Shown here piece after piece: positions 50,930-59,209 of a DNA stretch of 64,000 nucleotides. Below the pieces are notes generated by a model. It saw nothing but the letters and a program-made list of their open reading frames with translations, was not told the DNA's origin and searched no databases. The translations under genes were made by a program, and so were the position numbers. The stretch comes from Candidatus Rifleibacteriota bacterium (GTDB taxonomy: Bacteria > Muiribacteriota > Ozemobacteria > Ozemobacterales > Ozemobacteraceae): contig JANJUX010000041.1 in NCBI GenBank assembly GCA_024710355.1, positions 154,945-218,944 on the forward strand, written 5' to 3'. Each line of letters opens with the position of its first letter. The stretch's first letter is position 1.

Positions 50930-51706
50930 ATGGCATCGCCAGATCCGGAAAAATTGACGCAGCTCGCTGAAGAAATTGTTGAAGCGCTTGGCTATCAGCT
51001 TTTTATCAACGACGAAGAGCCTGAAAACGACCCGGAAAGGAAAAAGTACCGGCAGCTGGTTCAGCTTATCGAAATGGAACTCAGCGCCGAACTTTTCGTA
51101 GCCACCGGCAAGTCTGACGATGACGTGCAGCCGACACCTGACGCCCTCCAGCCAACATCAGCCCCAACCCCGAAAACCCAGCCGCAGATAGCGAAAGTCG
51201 TGCCAATAGCGAACGGCATTACAGCAAAAGCAAAAGCAAAACCAGCGCCAGATCCGCAGCCTCTACCGAACCCCCAAAAAGCTTCCGGCAGCACGCAGAT
51301 ACGCCTTATCAACCACCAGGAAGAAAAAATTTCGACAGGCACCGCCATATTCAGATCACTTTCGCTCTCGTCGGCCTCGGTTTTTGGCATAGCGATCGCC
51401 ACAGTTTTTCTCGCCGGATTTCTGGCCGCTCAATATCTTTTCGGCGACAAAAATGCAACATTTTTTCAGGCAGGTGGCAATAATTCTGGCAAAGCAGCGG
51501 CGACGCACAAAGATTCTAAACAGCAGCGTGCGGCCAAAGCCTTTTTCATGATGGCAAAAAGCGAGCTCGAAAAAAAGAACTACCAGGCCGCCCGCGAGAG
51601 TTGTCGCATGGCCCTTTCGCTCGAGCCTGACAACCCGCAATATCAGGAAGCCTTCAAACAAATAGAAGTGCTCAGCAAAAGTAACAAAAAAAAGCCCAAA
51701 CCCTGA
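50930..51706 (+). CDS. bitopic membrane protein with C-terminal TPR
   Basis: A 258-aa protein of unknown specific function. The N-terminal 65 residues are acidic and helical. A Pro/Ala/Lys-rich linker follows (about 65-130). One membrane helix (ASVFGIAIATVFLAGFLAAQYLF, about 150-172) separates it from an extracytoplasmic tail with a single clear TPR unit (KAFFMMAKSELEKKNYQAARESCRMALSLEPDNPQY). A GAGAGG-type site lies about eight bases before the ATG. It resembles small TPR adaptors that recruit partners to the membrane. It is separate from the mtnA operon, which has its own promoter. Confidence 0.7.
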   Translation: MASPDPEKLTQLAEEIVEALGYQLFINDEEPENDPERKKYRQLVQLIEMELSAELFVATGKSDDDVQPTPDALQPTSAPTPKTQPQIAKVVPIANGITAKAKAKPAPDPQPLPNPQKASGSTQIRLINHQEEKISTGTAIFRSLSLSSASVFGIAIATVFLAGFLAAQYLFGDKNATFFQAGGNNSGKAAATHKDSKQQRAAKAFFMMAKSELEKKNYQAARESCRMALSLEPDNPQYQEAFKQIEVLSKSNKKKPKP

Positions 51707-51866
51707 TGCAGGAAACGCATCCCAGACAGCATGGGCAAAATTATCACGGACAATATATTAGAACACCGCATCTGCCATAATTAAGTGCGTTCATGAAAAT
51801 GACGCACAGCTGGGCAATCCATCAGGTTAAATGCGACAAAGGTTCAGTCGCCAAATCTCACTGTTC

Positions 51867-51895
51867 TTGACCGGTGCAGGCAGGTTTGTTATTAT
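51867..51895 (+). promoter_or_regulatory. strong promoter for the mtnA-ileS-dnaN operon
   Basis: TTGACC (51867-51872) and TATTAT (51890-51895) are separated by 17 bases, 63 bases before the ATG of mtnA. The leader contains a small stem, GTTTCTC/AGAGAC, at about 51913-51930. I do not recognise a SAM riboswitch in it. Confidence 0.7.
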
Positions 51896-51957
51896 CCCCT
51901 CTGAAATGAAAAGTTTCTCTTTTTAGAGACAACGCGATTCTGAATGGCGGAAAAACT

Positions 51958-52995
51958 ATGATAGATGCTGTATCTTACCACAGCGATTCGGGCAGTCTCG
52001 AACTGCTCGATCAGACTTTGCTGCCGGTCGAAACCAAAACGGTCAGATGCCACAACGAGCATGAGGTCGCTCACGCGATCGTCACCATGAAAGTGCGCGG
52101 CGCCCCGGCAATTGGCGTTGCTGCTGCCTATGGCATCGCCCTCGGCCTTGCCAGCCCCGCCAACCACCAGACTCCTCTCGAACAGTCTCTGGAAAGCATC
52201 TGCAAACTGCTCGCCGCGACCAGGCCGACTGCTGTCAACCTTTTCTGGGCCATCGAACGCGTCAAAAAAGTCGTCAAGGCCCAGGCTGGCAGTGATTTCA
52301 CGGCGGCCGCGGCCATCGCCCTCAAAGAAGCGCATGCAATCAAGGCCGAAGATATCGAAATGTGCCGCAGAATCGGGCATTTCGGCGCCACCCTGCTGAA
52401 AGACGGCGAAACCTGGCTGACCCATTGCAACGCCGGTGCCCTGGCCACTGCCGGTTACGGCACCGCTCTCGGCGTTTTCAGGGCCGCCCGCGAACAGGGC
52501 AAAAAATTTAAAATTTTCGTCGACGAAACCCGCCCGCTACTGCAGGGCGCTCGCCTCACCGCCTGGGAGCTCTTTCACGAAGGTTTCGACGCGACACTGA
52601 TCTGTGACAACATGGCCGGCAGCCTGATTCGAGACGATAAAGTGCAGGGCATCGTCGTCGGTGCCGACCGCATCACGGCCAAAGGTTTCGTCGCTAACAA
52701 GATCGGCACCTACCCGCTTGCAGTTCTCGCAAAGTATAACGGCGTGCCGTTCTACGTCGCCGCACCCGCCTCGACCTTCGACCTCAGCATCAATTACGGC
52801 AACGAGATCAAAATCGAAGAACGCGACCATAACGAAGTCAGATTCGTGGGCGGCGTTCAGGTTGCCCCCGACAACATGCCGGTCTACAACCCAGCCTTCG
52901 ATGTCACCCCGCCCGAGCTGATTACCGCCATTATCACCGACCGGGGCATCATCAGGCCAATCTACGGCGAAACCATACCAGAGATAATATCATGA
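51958..52995 (+). CDS. mtnA: S-methyl-5-thioribose-1-phosphate isomerase
   Basis: A 345-aa MtnA, which converts 5-methylthioribose-1-phosphate to the ribulose form in recycling of 5'-methylthioadenosine. The N-terminal motif is AHAIVTMKVRGAPAIGVAAAYG. The catalytic cysteine is Cys157 in THCNAGALATAGYGTALG, and the catalytic aspartate is Asp237 in VVGADRIT. The family signature NKIGTYPLAVLAKYNGVPFYVAAP follows. It overlaps the class II aldolase gene by four bases. No mtnK, mtnP, mtnN or mtnC/D is in the window, so the pathway feeding it must be encoded elsewhere. The same family also acts on 5-deoxyribose-1-phosphate. Confidence 0.93.
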   Translation: MIDAVSYHSDSGSLELLDQTLLPVETKTVRCHNEHEVAHAIVTMKVRGAPAIGVAAAYGIALGLASPANHQTPLEQSLESICKLLAATRPTAVNLFWAIERVKKVVKAQAGSDFTAAAAIALKEAHAIKAEDIEMCRRIGHFGATLLKDGETWLTHCNAGALATAGYGTALGVFRAAREQGKKFKIFVDETRPLLQGARLTAWELFHEGFDATLICDNMAGSLIRDDKVQGIVVGADRITAKGFVANKIGTYPLAVLAKYNGVPFYVAAPASTFDLSINYGNEIKIEERDHNEVRFVGGVQVAPDNMPVYNPAFDVTPPELITAIITDRGIIRPIYGETIPEIIS

Positions 52996-53558
52996 CCATG
53001 CTGCGCGAATTTCAGACCATCGGTCACGACCTGTTCATCGCCGGTCTCAACAACTCACATTCCGGCAACATGAGCGTGCGCCTGAACCGCATGATGGCCA
53101 TCACCCGCAGCGGCTCGATGCTGCACCGCCTCGATTACGACGACATCGTCGAAACCCTGATCGATGGCGAAGATGCTGCATCGGCACGCGCTTCACGTGA
53201 GCGGCCGGTTCACCGCGCCATCTACCTGCAGACCGGCGCTCAGGCGATTGTACACGCGCACCCGCCTCAGCTGATCGCCCTTTCGTTCTTTACCGACCAG
53301 TTCAGCCCGGTCGATGCAGAAGGCCGCTACTTCTTTCCGCGCGGCGTGCCGGTGGTCGAAGTGACCAACGCCATCGCCTCAGAAGAAGTGGCCGGGAAAG
53401 TCGCACCGCTGCTGCGCGATTACCCGCTGGTCATCGTGCGCGGACACGGCTCTTTTGCGGTCGGCAACTCGCTCGAAGACGGTTTTCACTATACCAGCAG
53501 TCTGGAACACAGTGCCCGGATTGCCTCTGCATATCGCGTAAATTCAAACTCAAGATAA
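52992..53558 (+). CDS. class II aldolase (MtnB/fuculose-phosphate aldolase-like)
   Basis: A 188-aa zinc-dependent class II aldolase. The phosphate-binding N-terminal part is GLNNSHSGNMSVR (S/G-N-x-S motif). ITRSGSML and the acidic/His segment RERPVHRAIYL follow. Zinc histidines are in IVHAHPPQLIALS and VIVRGHGSFAVG. It is shorter than FucA (about 215 aa). Coupling to mtnA suggests it cleaves methylthioribulose-1-phosphate or deoxyribulose-1-phosphate to DHAP and an aldehyde, as in the DHAP (methylthio-alkyl) shunt. MtnB dehydratase is the alternative reaction for a protein of this superfamily next to mtnA. Sequence inspection alone does not separate the two. Confidence 0.85.
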   Translation: MTMLREFQTIGHDLFIAGLNNSHSGNMSVRLNRMMAITRSGSMLHRLDYDDIVETLIDGEDAASARASRERPVHRAIYLQTGAQAIVHAHPPQLIALSFFTDQFSPVDAEGRYFFPRGVPVVEVTNAIASEEVAGKVAPLLRDYPLVIVRGHGSFAVGNSLEDGFHYTSSLEHSARIASAYRVNSNSR

Positions 53559-53569
53559 GGACACCTGCA

Positions 53570-56500
53570 ATGCTTTTCGAAAAACCCGAAAATACGGTTT
53601 CAGCCCGACGCGAAGAAGAAATCCTCAAATACTGGGAAAAGGAAAACATTTTCCAGAAATCGATGAAAAACCGCGAAGGCGGCAAAAGATTCGTGTTCTT
53701 CGAAGGCCCGCCGACCGCCAACGGCACACCGCACCCGGGTCACGTGCTCACCAAAGCCATGAAAGACCTGGTTCCCCGCTATAAAACCATGTGCGGTTAC
53801 CATGTCGGCCGCAAAGCCGGCTGGGATACCCACGGTCTGCCGGTCGAACTCGAAGTCGAAAAACAGCTCGGCATCGAAAGCAAGCAGGATATCGAAAAAT
53901 ACGGCATCGAAAATTTCATCAAAAAATGCCGCGAAAGCGTCTTCAAATACGAAGCTCAGTGGCGCGCCATGGTCACCCGCGGCGGTTTCTGGGTCGACAT
54001 GAACGACCCCTATATCACCTGCACCAACGAATACATCGAAACCGTCTGGTGGATGCTCGCCCAGTTCTGGAAAGAGGGCATGCTCTATGAAGGGCACAAG
54101 GTCGTGCCCTACTGCCCGCGCTGCGGCACCGCCCTCTCTTCACACGAAGTTGCACAGGGCTACCGCGAAGTCGAAGACCCCTCGGTCTATGTCAGATTCG
54201 CAATCAAAGACCAGCCGAACACCAGTTTCCTGGTCTGGACCACCACACCCTGGACCCTGATCTCGAACGTCGCCCTCGCCGTCGGCAAAGACATCGACTA
54301 CGTCAAGGTCAAACTCAATGAAGAATACCTGATTCTCGCCAAGGCCCGCCTCGAAGTTCTCAAGGGTGAAGGCGAAGTCGTCGAAACGCTGAAGGGCGAA
54401 CAGCTGCTCGGCATCGATTACCATCAGCTCTATACCTACGTTAAGCCCGACAAAAAAGCGCATTACGTCATTGCCGGCGACTTCGTGTCGACCGAAGACG
54501 GCTCGGGTATCGTTCATATCGCCCCGGCCTTCGGCGAAGACGACTACCGCGTCGGCAAAGAGAACGATCTGCCGGTCATTCAGCCGGTCGGCCTCGACGG
54601 CAAGTTCAAAGACGAAGTCACCCCCTGGAAAGGCGTGTTCGTCAAAGCCGCCGACCCCGAAATCATCAAAGAACTGAAAGTCAGCAAGCGCCTGCTCGCC
54701 TCGGCAAAAATCAAGCACACCTATCCATACTGCTGGCGCTGCGACAGCCCGCTGCTCTATTACGCACGCCACAGCTGGTTCATCAAAACCACCGCTTTCA
54801 AAGATGAAGTGCTGAAAAACAACGACCTGATCAACTGGTATCCCGCTCACATCAAAGAAGGCCGCTTCCTCAATTTCCTCGAAAATATGATCGACTGGGC
54901 CATTTCGCGCGACCGATACTGGGGCACGCCGCTGCCGATCTGGGTCTGCACCGACTGCAAACACCACCATCTCGTCGACAGCGTCGCCAATCTCAAGGAA
55001 ATGGGCCGCAATGTTCCTGCCGATATCGAGCTACACAAGCCATACGTCGATCAGGTTGAACTGAACTGCCCGAAATGCTCGGGCAGCATGAAGCGCGTAC
55101 CCGAAGTCATCGACTGCTGGTTCGATTCAGGCGCCATGCACACCGCACAGTGGCACTACCCCTTCGAAAACCAGGAAACCTTCAAAAACAATTTCCCGGC
55201 CGATTTCATCTGTGAAGCGGTCGACCAGACCCGCGGCTGGTTCTACAGCCTGCTCGTCACCAGCACCTTCCTGCACAAGGCGCCGCCCTACAAGAACGTC
55301 GTCGTTCTCGGCCTCATCTGCGATAAAAACGGTATCAAGATGAGCAAATCGAAGGGCAACGTGCTCGACTGCATGTCGCTGTTCGACAAATACGGTGCTG
55401 ATGCGGTTCGCTGGTCGCTCTACAGCGGCACTGCCCCCTGGAACACCAGAAGATTCTACGAAGAAGCGATCGCTGAATCGCAGAAACGCTATCTGGGCAC
55501 CCTGCAGAACGTTTACAGCTTCTTCGTTCTCTATGCCAATATCGAAAAATTCCAGCCGCAGCAGCACAATATACCGGTGTCTGAGCGCCCCGAGATCGAC
55601 CGCTGGATCATCTCGCGCTTCAACCATACCACCGATGAAGTGCGCAAGGCTATGGACCGTTTCGAAGTCGTCTGGGCCACCGGCCACATGGAAAAATTCG
55701 TCGACGACCTGTCGAACTGGTATGTCCGCCGCAGTCGCCGCCGCTTCTGGAGCAGTGAAAATGCCAGCGATTCGATGAGCGCCTTCGTAACCCTTTACGA
55801 ACTGCTCGTCGGCATGGCCAAACTGACTGCGCCGTTCACCCCGTTCATCGCCGAAGATATCTACCGCAACCTGGTCGCCAGCGTCGATAAGTCGGCCCCC
55901 GAAAGCGTGCACCTCGCCGATTACCCGACTGCCCGCGAAGAGCTTATCGATGAACAGCTCGAACGCAAGATGGATTTCGTCATGAAGGTCGTTCAGCTTG
56001 GTCGCGCCGCCCGCAACGAAGCCAACCTCAAGGTACGCCAGCCGCTCGCCGAAATGAAGGTCGTCATTGCCGACGATTTCGAACGCAACGCCCTCAAAGA
56101 CATGGAAAACCTCCTGCAGGAAGAGCTCAACATCAAAGAAGTCTGCGCCGTTGCCGATGCCGCCAGCCTGGTCCGCTACGTCGCCAAGCCGAACTTCAGA
56201 ACCATTGGTCAGGGGCCACTCAAGGGCATGATTCCGCAGATCAAGGCACATCTCGAAGCCGCTGACGGTAACGAAGTGCGCAAGCAGCTCGCCAATGGCG
56301 GCTACGAATTCGAGCTCGACGGCAAACCGGTCACTCTCAAGCCCGAAGAAATCGATCTGCAGGCTCAGGCTTCGAGCGATTTCGCCGTACAGTCTGAAGG
56401 ATCGCTCAGCATAGCGCTTAAAAAGACCCTGTCGCGCGAACTCATTCTTGAAGGCCTCGCCCGTGAGCTGGTCAACAAGATTCAGTTCATGCGCAAGGAA

Positions 56501-56725
56501 AAAGGTTTTGACATTGTCGACCGCATCAAAGTCGGCTATGATGTAATTGATACCGACATGAAAAAAGACATCGAGGATTCAGTCAGCCAGTACGGCAGCT
56601 ACATCACCCAGGAAACCCTGGCCCGCCAAATTGGCGCCCTCGATAATGAAACCGGCGATGCTTCAGAATGGAACATCAACGGCATCAGAGTTAAACTTGG
56701 CATCGCCAGGGAGGCCGCAAAATGA
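53570..56725 (+). CDS. ileS: isoleucyl-tRNA synthetase, type 2
   Basis: A 1051-aa class I synthetase that charges tRNA-Ile. The HIGH-type motif is HPGH (residues 55-58). The editing (CP1) domain follows (FLVWTTTPWTLISN). KMSKS is at 590-594, followed by the anticodon-binding domain. The length and the phrase KVVPYCPRCGTALSSHEVAQGY are those of the type 2 (eukaryote-like) enzymes, which lack the C-terminal zinc finger of the E. coli type. Many type 2 enzymes tolerate mupirocin. It overlaps dnaN by four bases. AAGGA lies eight bases before the ATG. Confidence 0.95.
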   Translation: MLFEKPENTVSARREEEILKYWEKENIFQKSMKNREGGKRFVFFEGPPTANGTPHPGHVLTKAMKDLVPRYKTMCGYHVGRKAGWDTHGLPVELEVEKQLGIESKQDIEKYGIENFIKKCRESVFKYEAQWRAMVTRGGFWVDMNDPYITCTNEYIETVWWMLAQFWKEGMLYEGHKVVPYCPRCGTALSSHEVAQGYREVEDPSVYVRFAIKDQPNTSFLVWTTTPWTLISNVALAVGKDIDYVKVKLNEEYLILAKARLEVLKGEGEVVETLKGEQLLGIDYHQLYTYVKPDKKAHYVIAGDFVSTEDGSGIVHIAPAFGEDDYRVGKENDLPVIQPVGLDGKFKDEVTPWKGVFVKAADPEIIKELKVSKRLLASAKIKHTYPYCWRCDSPLLYYARHSWFIKTTAFKDEVLKNNDLINWYPAHIKEGRFLNFLENMIDWAISRDRYWGTPLPIWVCTDCKHHHLVDSVANLKEMGRNVPADIELHKPYVDQVELNCPKCSGSMKRVPEVIDCWFDSGAMHTAQWHYPFENQETFKNNFPADFICEAVDQTRGWFYSLLVTSTFLHKAPPYKNVVVLGLICDKNGIKMSKSKGNVLDCMSLFDKYGADAVRWSLYSGTAPWNTRRFYEEAIAESQKRYLGTLQNVYSFFVLYANIEKFQPQQHNIPVSERPEIDRWIISRFNHTTDEVRKAMDRFEVVWATGHMEKFVDDLSNWYVRRSRRRFWSSENASDSMSAFVTLYELLVGMAKLTAPFTPFIAEDIYRNLVASVDKSAPESVHLADYPTAREELIDEQLERKMDFVMKVVQLGRAARNEANLKVRQPLAEMKVVIADDFERNALKDMENLLQEELNIKEVCAVADAASLVRYVAKPNFRTIGQGPLKGMIPQIKAHLEAADGNEVRKQLANGGYEFELDGKPVTLKPEEIDLQAQASSDFAVQSEGSLSIALKKTLSRELILEGLARELVNKIQFMRKEKGFDIVDRIKVGYDVIDTDMKKDIEDSVSQYGSYITQETLARQIGALDNETGDASEWNINGIRVKLGIAREAAK

Positions 56726-57849
56726 GATTCAGACTGCCACTCAAGACCCTCGCCGAAACCGTTGCAATTGTCAGCAAAGCTGTCGCCATGAAAGGCGTCA
56801 GGCCGATTTTAGCGAATCTGCTGATCACCGCCCAGGATGGTCAGCTGCGCTTTGTCGGCACCGATCTTGAAGTCATGATGATTTCGACGATCGAAGCCGA
56901 AATTCACGAGAACGGCAGCTTCACGATTCCGGCCAAGCTGGTTCAGGAGATCATTTCCAGCATTCCTTCAGATGACGAATCCATGGTTACCTTCGAACTC
57001 AGCGACGACGAGTCTTCAGAAATCGTCATTTCAAGCGGTAGAAGCCGATACAATCTGCAGATTCAGGGTATCGAAGATTACCCGCCGGTGCCGGTTCTCA
57101 ACGACGACGGCATGCAGTCTTTCCAGACCCGCAGCGACGACCTCGCCAGGGCTCTCAAAGAAGCTTCCGTAGCCATGAGCGTCGAAGAAGGCAACCCGGT
57201 TCAGAAAAGCATCTGCATCGACTTCAGCAATGCCGAAAAGCCGGTAATGGCCTCTACCGACAGCAAAAGACTGGCAGTAACCCGCATTCAGAACATTGCG
57301 GTCCCTGAGAACTTCCGCCGTGTCTTCATCGTTCCGTCGCGGGCGGTGGCTGAGCTTAACAAGCTTTTCGACAGTAATGAAACGGTCATTATCGGCCTGT
57401 ACAAAGAACAGCTGGTATTCAGCTCACCCCAGTTTCAGCTGATCACCAGACTCGTCGACGGCAAATTTCCTGATTACAACCGGGTATTGCCGAAAGAGTC
57501 GAGCCGCATTCTCAAGCTCAACCGCAAAGAACTCAACCAGTCACTCAAGGCAGTGGTGCCGATTGCCCGCAATATCAGCGGCCTGGTGCACTTCGACGTC
57601 ACAGCCAACGAAACACGCGTATGGTCTGACGCCAAAGAACAGGGCAAGGCTGAATCGTTCATTCAGTCTGAGCTGACTGGCGAACCGATCAACATCGCCT
57701 TCAACGTCAAGTTTCTGCAGGATTTCCTCGCCGTCACCGCTGACGAAGAAGTCGTTATCGAAATGACCACCCCGAGTTATCCTGGTATGATGCGCCCGGG
57801 TAACCCAGAATCCGATTTCAAATACGTCGTAATGCCGATGTCTTATTAA
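56722..57849 (+). CDS. dnaN: DNA polymerase III sliding clamp (beta subunit)
   Basis: A 375-aa beta clamp made of three similar domains. It begins MRFRLPLKTLAETVAIVSKAV and ends YKYVVMPM-like (FKYVVMPMSY), with the typical NLLITAQDGQLRFVGTDLEV and RYNLQIQGIEDYPPVP. It forms the ring that tethers polymerase III and binds clamp-dependent repair proteins. It overlaps ileS by four bases. It is not next to dnaA, recF or gyrB, the usual arrangement, and no DnaA-box cluster is visible. The replication origin is therefore not here, or this is an extra clamp. Confidence 0.95.
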   Translation: MRFRLPLKTLAETVAIVSKAVAMKGVRPILANLLITAQDGQLRFVGTDLEVMMISTIEAEIHENGSFTIPAKLVQEIISSIPSDDESMVTFELSDDESSEIVISSGRSRYNLQIQGIEDYPPVPVLNDDGMQSFQTRSDDLARALKEASVAMSVEEGNPVQKSICIDFSNAEKPVMASTDSKRLAVTRIQNIAVPENFRRVFIVPSRAVAELNKLFDSNETVIIGLYKEQLVFSSPQFQLITRLVDGKFPDYNRVLPKESSRILKLNRKELNQSLKAVVPIARNISGLVHFDVTANETRVWSDAKEQGKAESFIQSELTGEPINIAFNVKFLQDFLAVTADEEVVIEMTTPSYPGMMRPGNPESDFKYVVMPMSY

Positions 57850-57872
57850 TCTTAATGAAACAGGAAAAAACC

Positions 57873-59186
57873 ATGAGCAAGATTGATGTCGCCAAACTGC
57901 GCCGGGAACTTGCCAGCGAAAAGTCAGACATTCGCAAGGCCGCCTTCAGCGAACTGAAGTCTCTGGCAGTCGAAGAAGCCATGCCGATTCTGACCGAGCT
58001 TCTCAACTGCAAGAACGACGACATTCTCGCCGATGTCAGCAAAGCCATGCTGAACTACAAAGACGAAGCTCTGCCCTGGCTGGTGAAAGCTCTGACTTCA
58101 GATACCTGGAACATGCGCCGCGGCGCTTCGATGGTTCTCGGCCGCCTCGGCCCCGGCTCCCTCAACAAGCTGATGTCGATGGTTCCCGAAAACGAAGAAG
58201 ACGTCGACTACTGGATGGTGCAGACCCTTGGCAACATGGGCGGCGAAGCCGTGCAGTATCTGGTGCGCATCTTCAAGCACCCCAGCCAGAAGATAAGACT
58301 TGCGGCCATTCGCGCCGCCCAGAACATCAATGACCCGCGCATGGTAGTGGCATTGCTGCATCTGCTCGAAGAACAGAACTGGCCGGTGCGCAAGGCAGCC
58401 TTCGACAGCCTTGAGAAGATTCATCTGTGCAACCCGAAGGCCGTGTCTGAAGCTCTCGACACCAGCACCGACGAGGCCAAATTCTGGATCATCAAGCTGC
58501 TGGCCGATCAGGCAACCCCCGATCTGGTGCCGAGATTCGCACGCATCGTCGAAACCGCTCCCATGGAATCAAAGCTCGAAGCGATCAAGGCGATGGCCAT
58601 GGTCGAAAACAGTGAAGCCCACCGCCTGCTGGTCAGCTATCTCGCTCATAAATCCTGGATCATCAGAAAAACTGCCGCTGACTCCATCTGGGCACAGGGC
58701 ATCGGTGTTTCAGAAGAACTTATTTCAGCCATTCGCGGCGCCAATGTCGACGCCCGCTACTGGTCAGTAAAATTGCTTGGCCAGTCACGCGAGCCAAAAA
58801 TATTCGAAGAGATCGTTAAATGTCTGCAGGATTCACAGTCAGCCGTACGTTCTGCGACCTGTCAGGCCCTCGGATCGCTTGGCGACAAACGGGCTCTGGC
58901 ACCTCTTATGACCATGCTCAATGATGAATCTGAAGACGTGCGCACTGCCGCAATCCTTTCGCTGAGCCAGCTTGGCGAACGCGATGAGATACCCGCCAAA
59001 AATGCATTGCCGGCGCATGTTCGCAAAGAAAATATGTCTTCCTGCCCAAACTGCGGCAAAATGGTCGGGCGCAACTTCAGCTTCTGCCCGTTCTGCCTCG
59101 AACATCTGCGCAATGCCTGCCGTAGTTGCGGCAGAGCAATCGAAGCGGGCTGGAAAGGCTGCCCCGACTGCGGAGCCCCTCTCTGA
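57873..59186 (+). CDS. HEAT-repeat protein with C-terminal zinc ribbons
   Basis: A 437-aa soluble protein. Residues about 10-375 are a solenoid of ten or so HEAT/PBS-lyase-like repeats (for example DEALPWLVKALTSDTWNMRRGASMVLGRLG and KCLQDSQSAVRSATCQALGSLGDKRAL). The last 50 residues hold two zinc-ribbon modules with six CxxC-type pairs (SCPNCGKMVGRNFSFCPFC; CRSCGRAIEAGWKGCPDCG). I chose ATG 57873 because CAGGA precedes it. The ATG at 57855 has no ribosome site. A protein-protein scaffold is the likely role. It lies between dnaN and a sensor kinase, 24 bases from each. Confidence 0.8.
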   Translation: MSKIDVAKLRRELASEKSDIRKAAFSELKSLAVEEAMPILTELLNCKNDDILADVSKAMLNYKDEALPWLVKALTSDTWNMRRGASMVLGRLGPGSLNKLMSMVPENEEDVDYWMVQTLGNMGGEAVQYLVRIFKHPSQKIRLAAIRAAQNINDPRMVVALLHLLEEQNWPVRKAAFDSLEKIHLCNPKAVSEALDTSTDEAKFWIIKLLADQATPDLVPRFARIVETAPMESKLEAIKAMAMVENSEAHRLLVSYLAHKSWIIRKTAADSIWAQGIGVSEELISAIRGANVDARYWSVKLLGQSREPKIFEEIVKCLQDSQSAVRSATCQALGSLGDKRALAPLMTMLNDESEDVRTAAILSLSQLGERDEIPAKNALPAHVRKENMSSCPNCGKMVGRNFSFCPFCLEHLRNACRSCGRAIEAGWKGCPDCGAPL

Positions 59187-59209
59187 TCAACTGAAAACAG
59201 GAGGCCGGA

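Noticed and set aside
51707..51957. SAM riboswitch or small gene upstream of mtnA
   Set aside because: Most of the stretch lies before the promoter at 51867. The remaining leader of about 55 bases is too short for a known SAM riboswitch, and no supported frame exists.
55127..56251. Minus-strand frame of 374 codons
   Set aside because: It lies antisense within ileS. The strong third-position bias of this genome opens long antisense frames.
56600..57900. Replication origin near dnaN
   Set aside because: No dnaA, no cluster of DnaA boxes and no AT-rich unwinding stretch. dnaN is embedded in an operon with four-base overlap.
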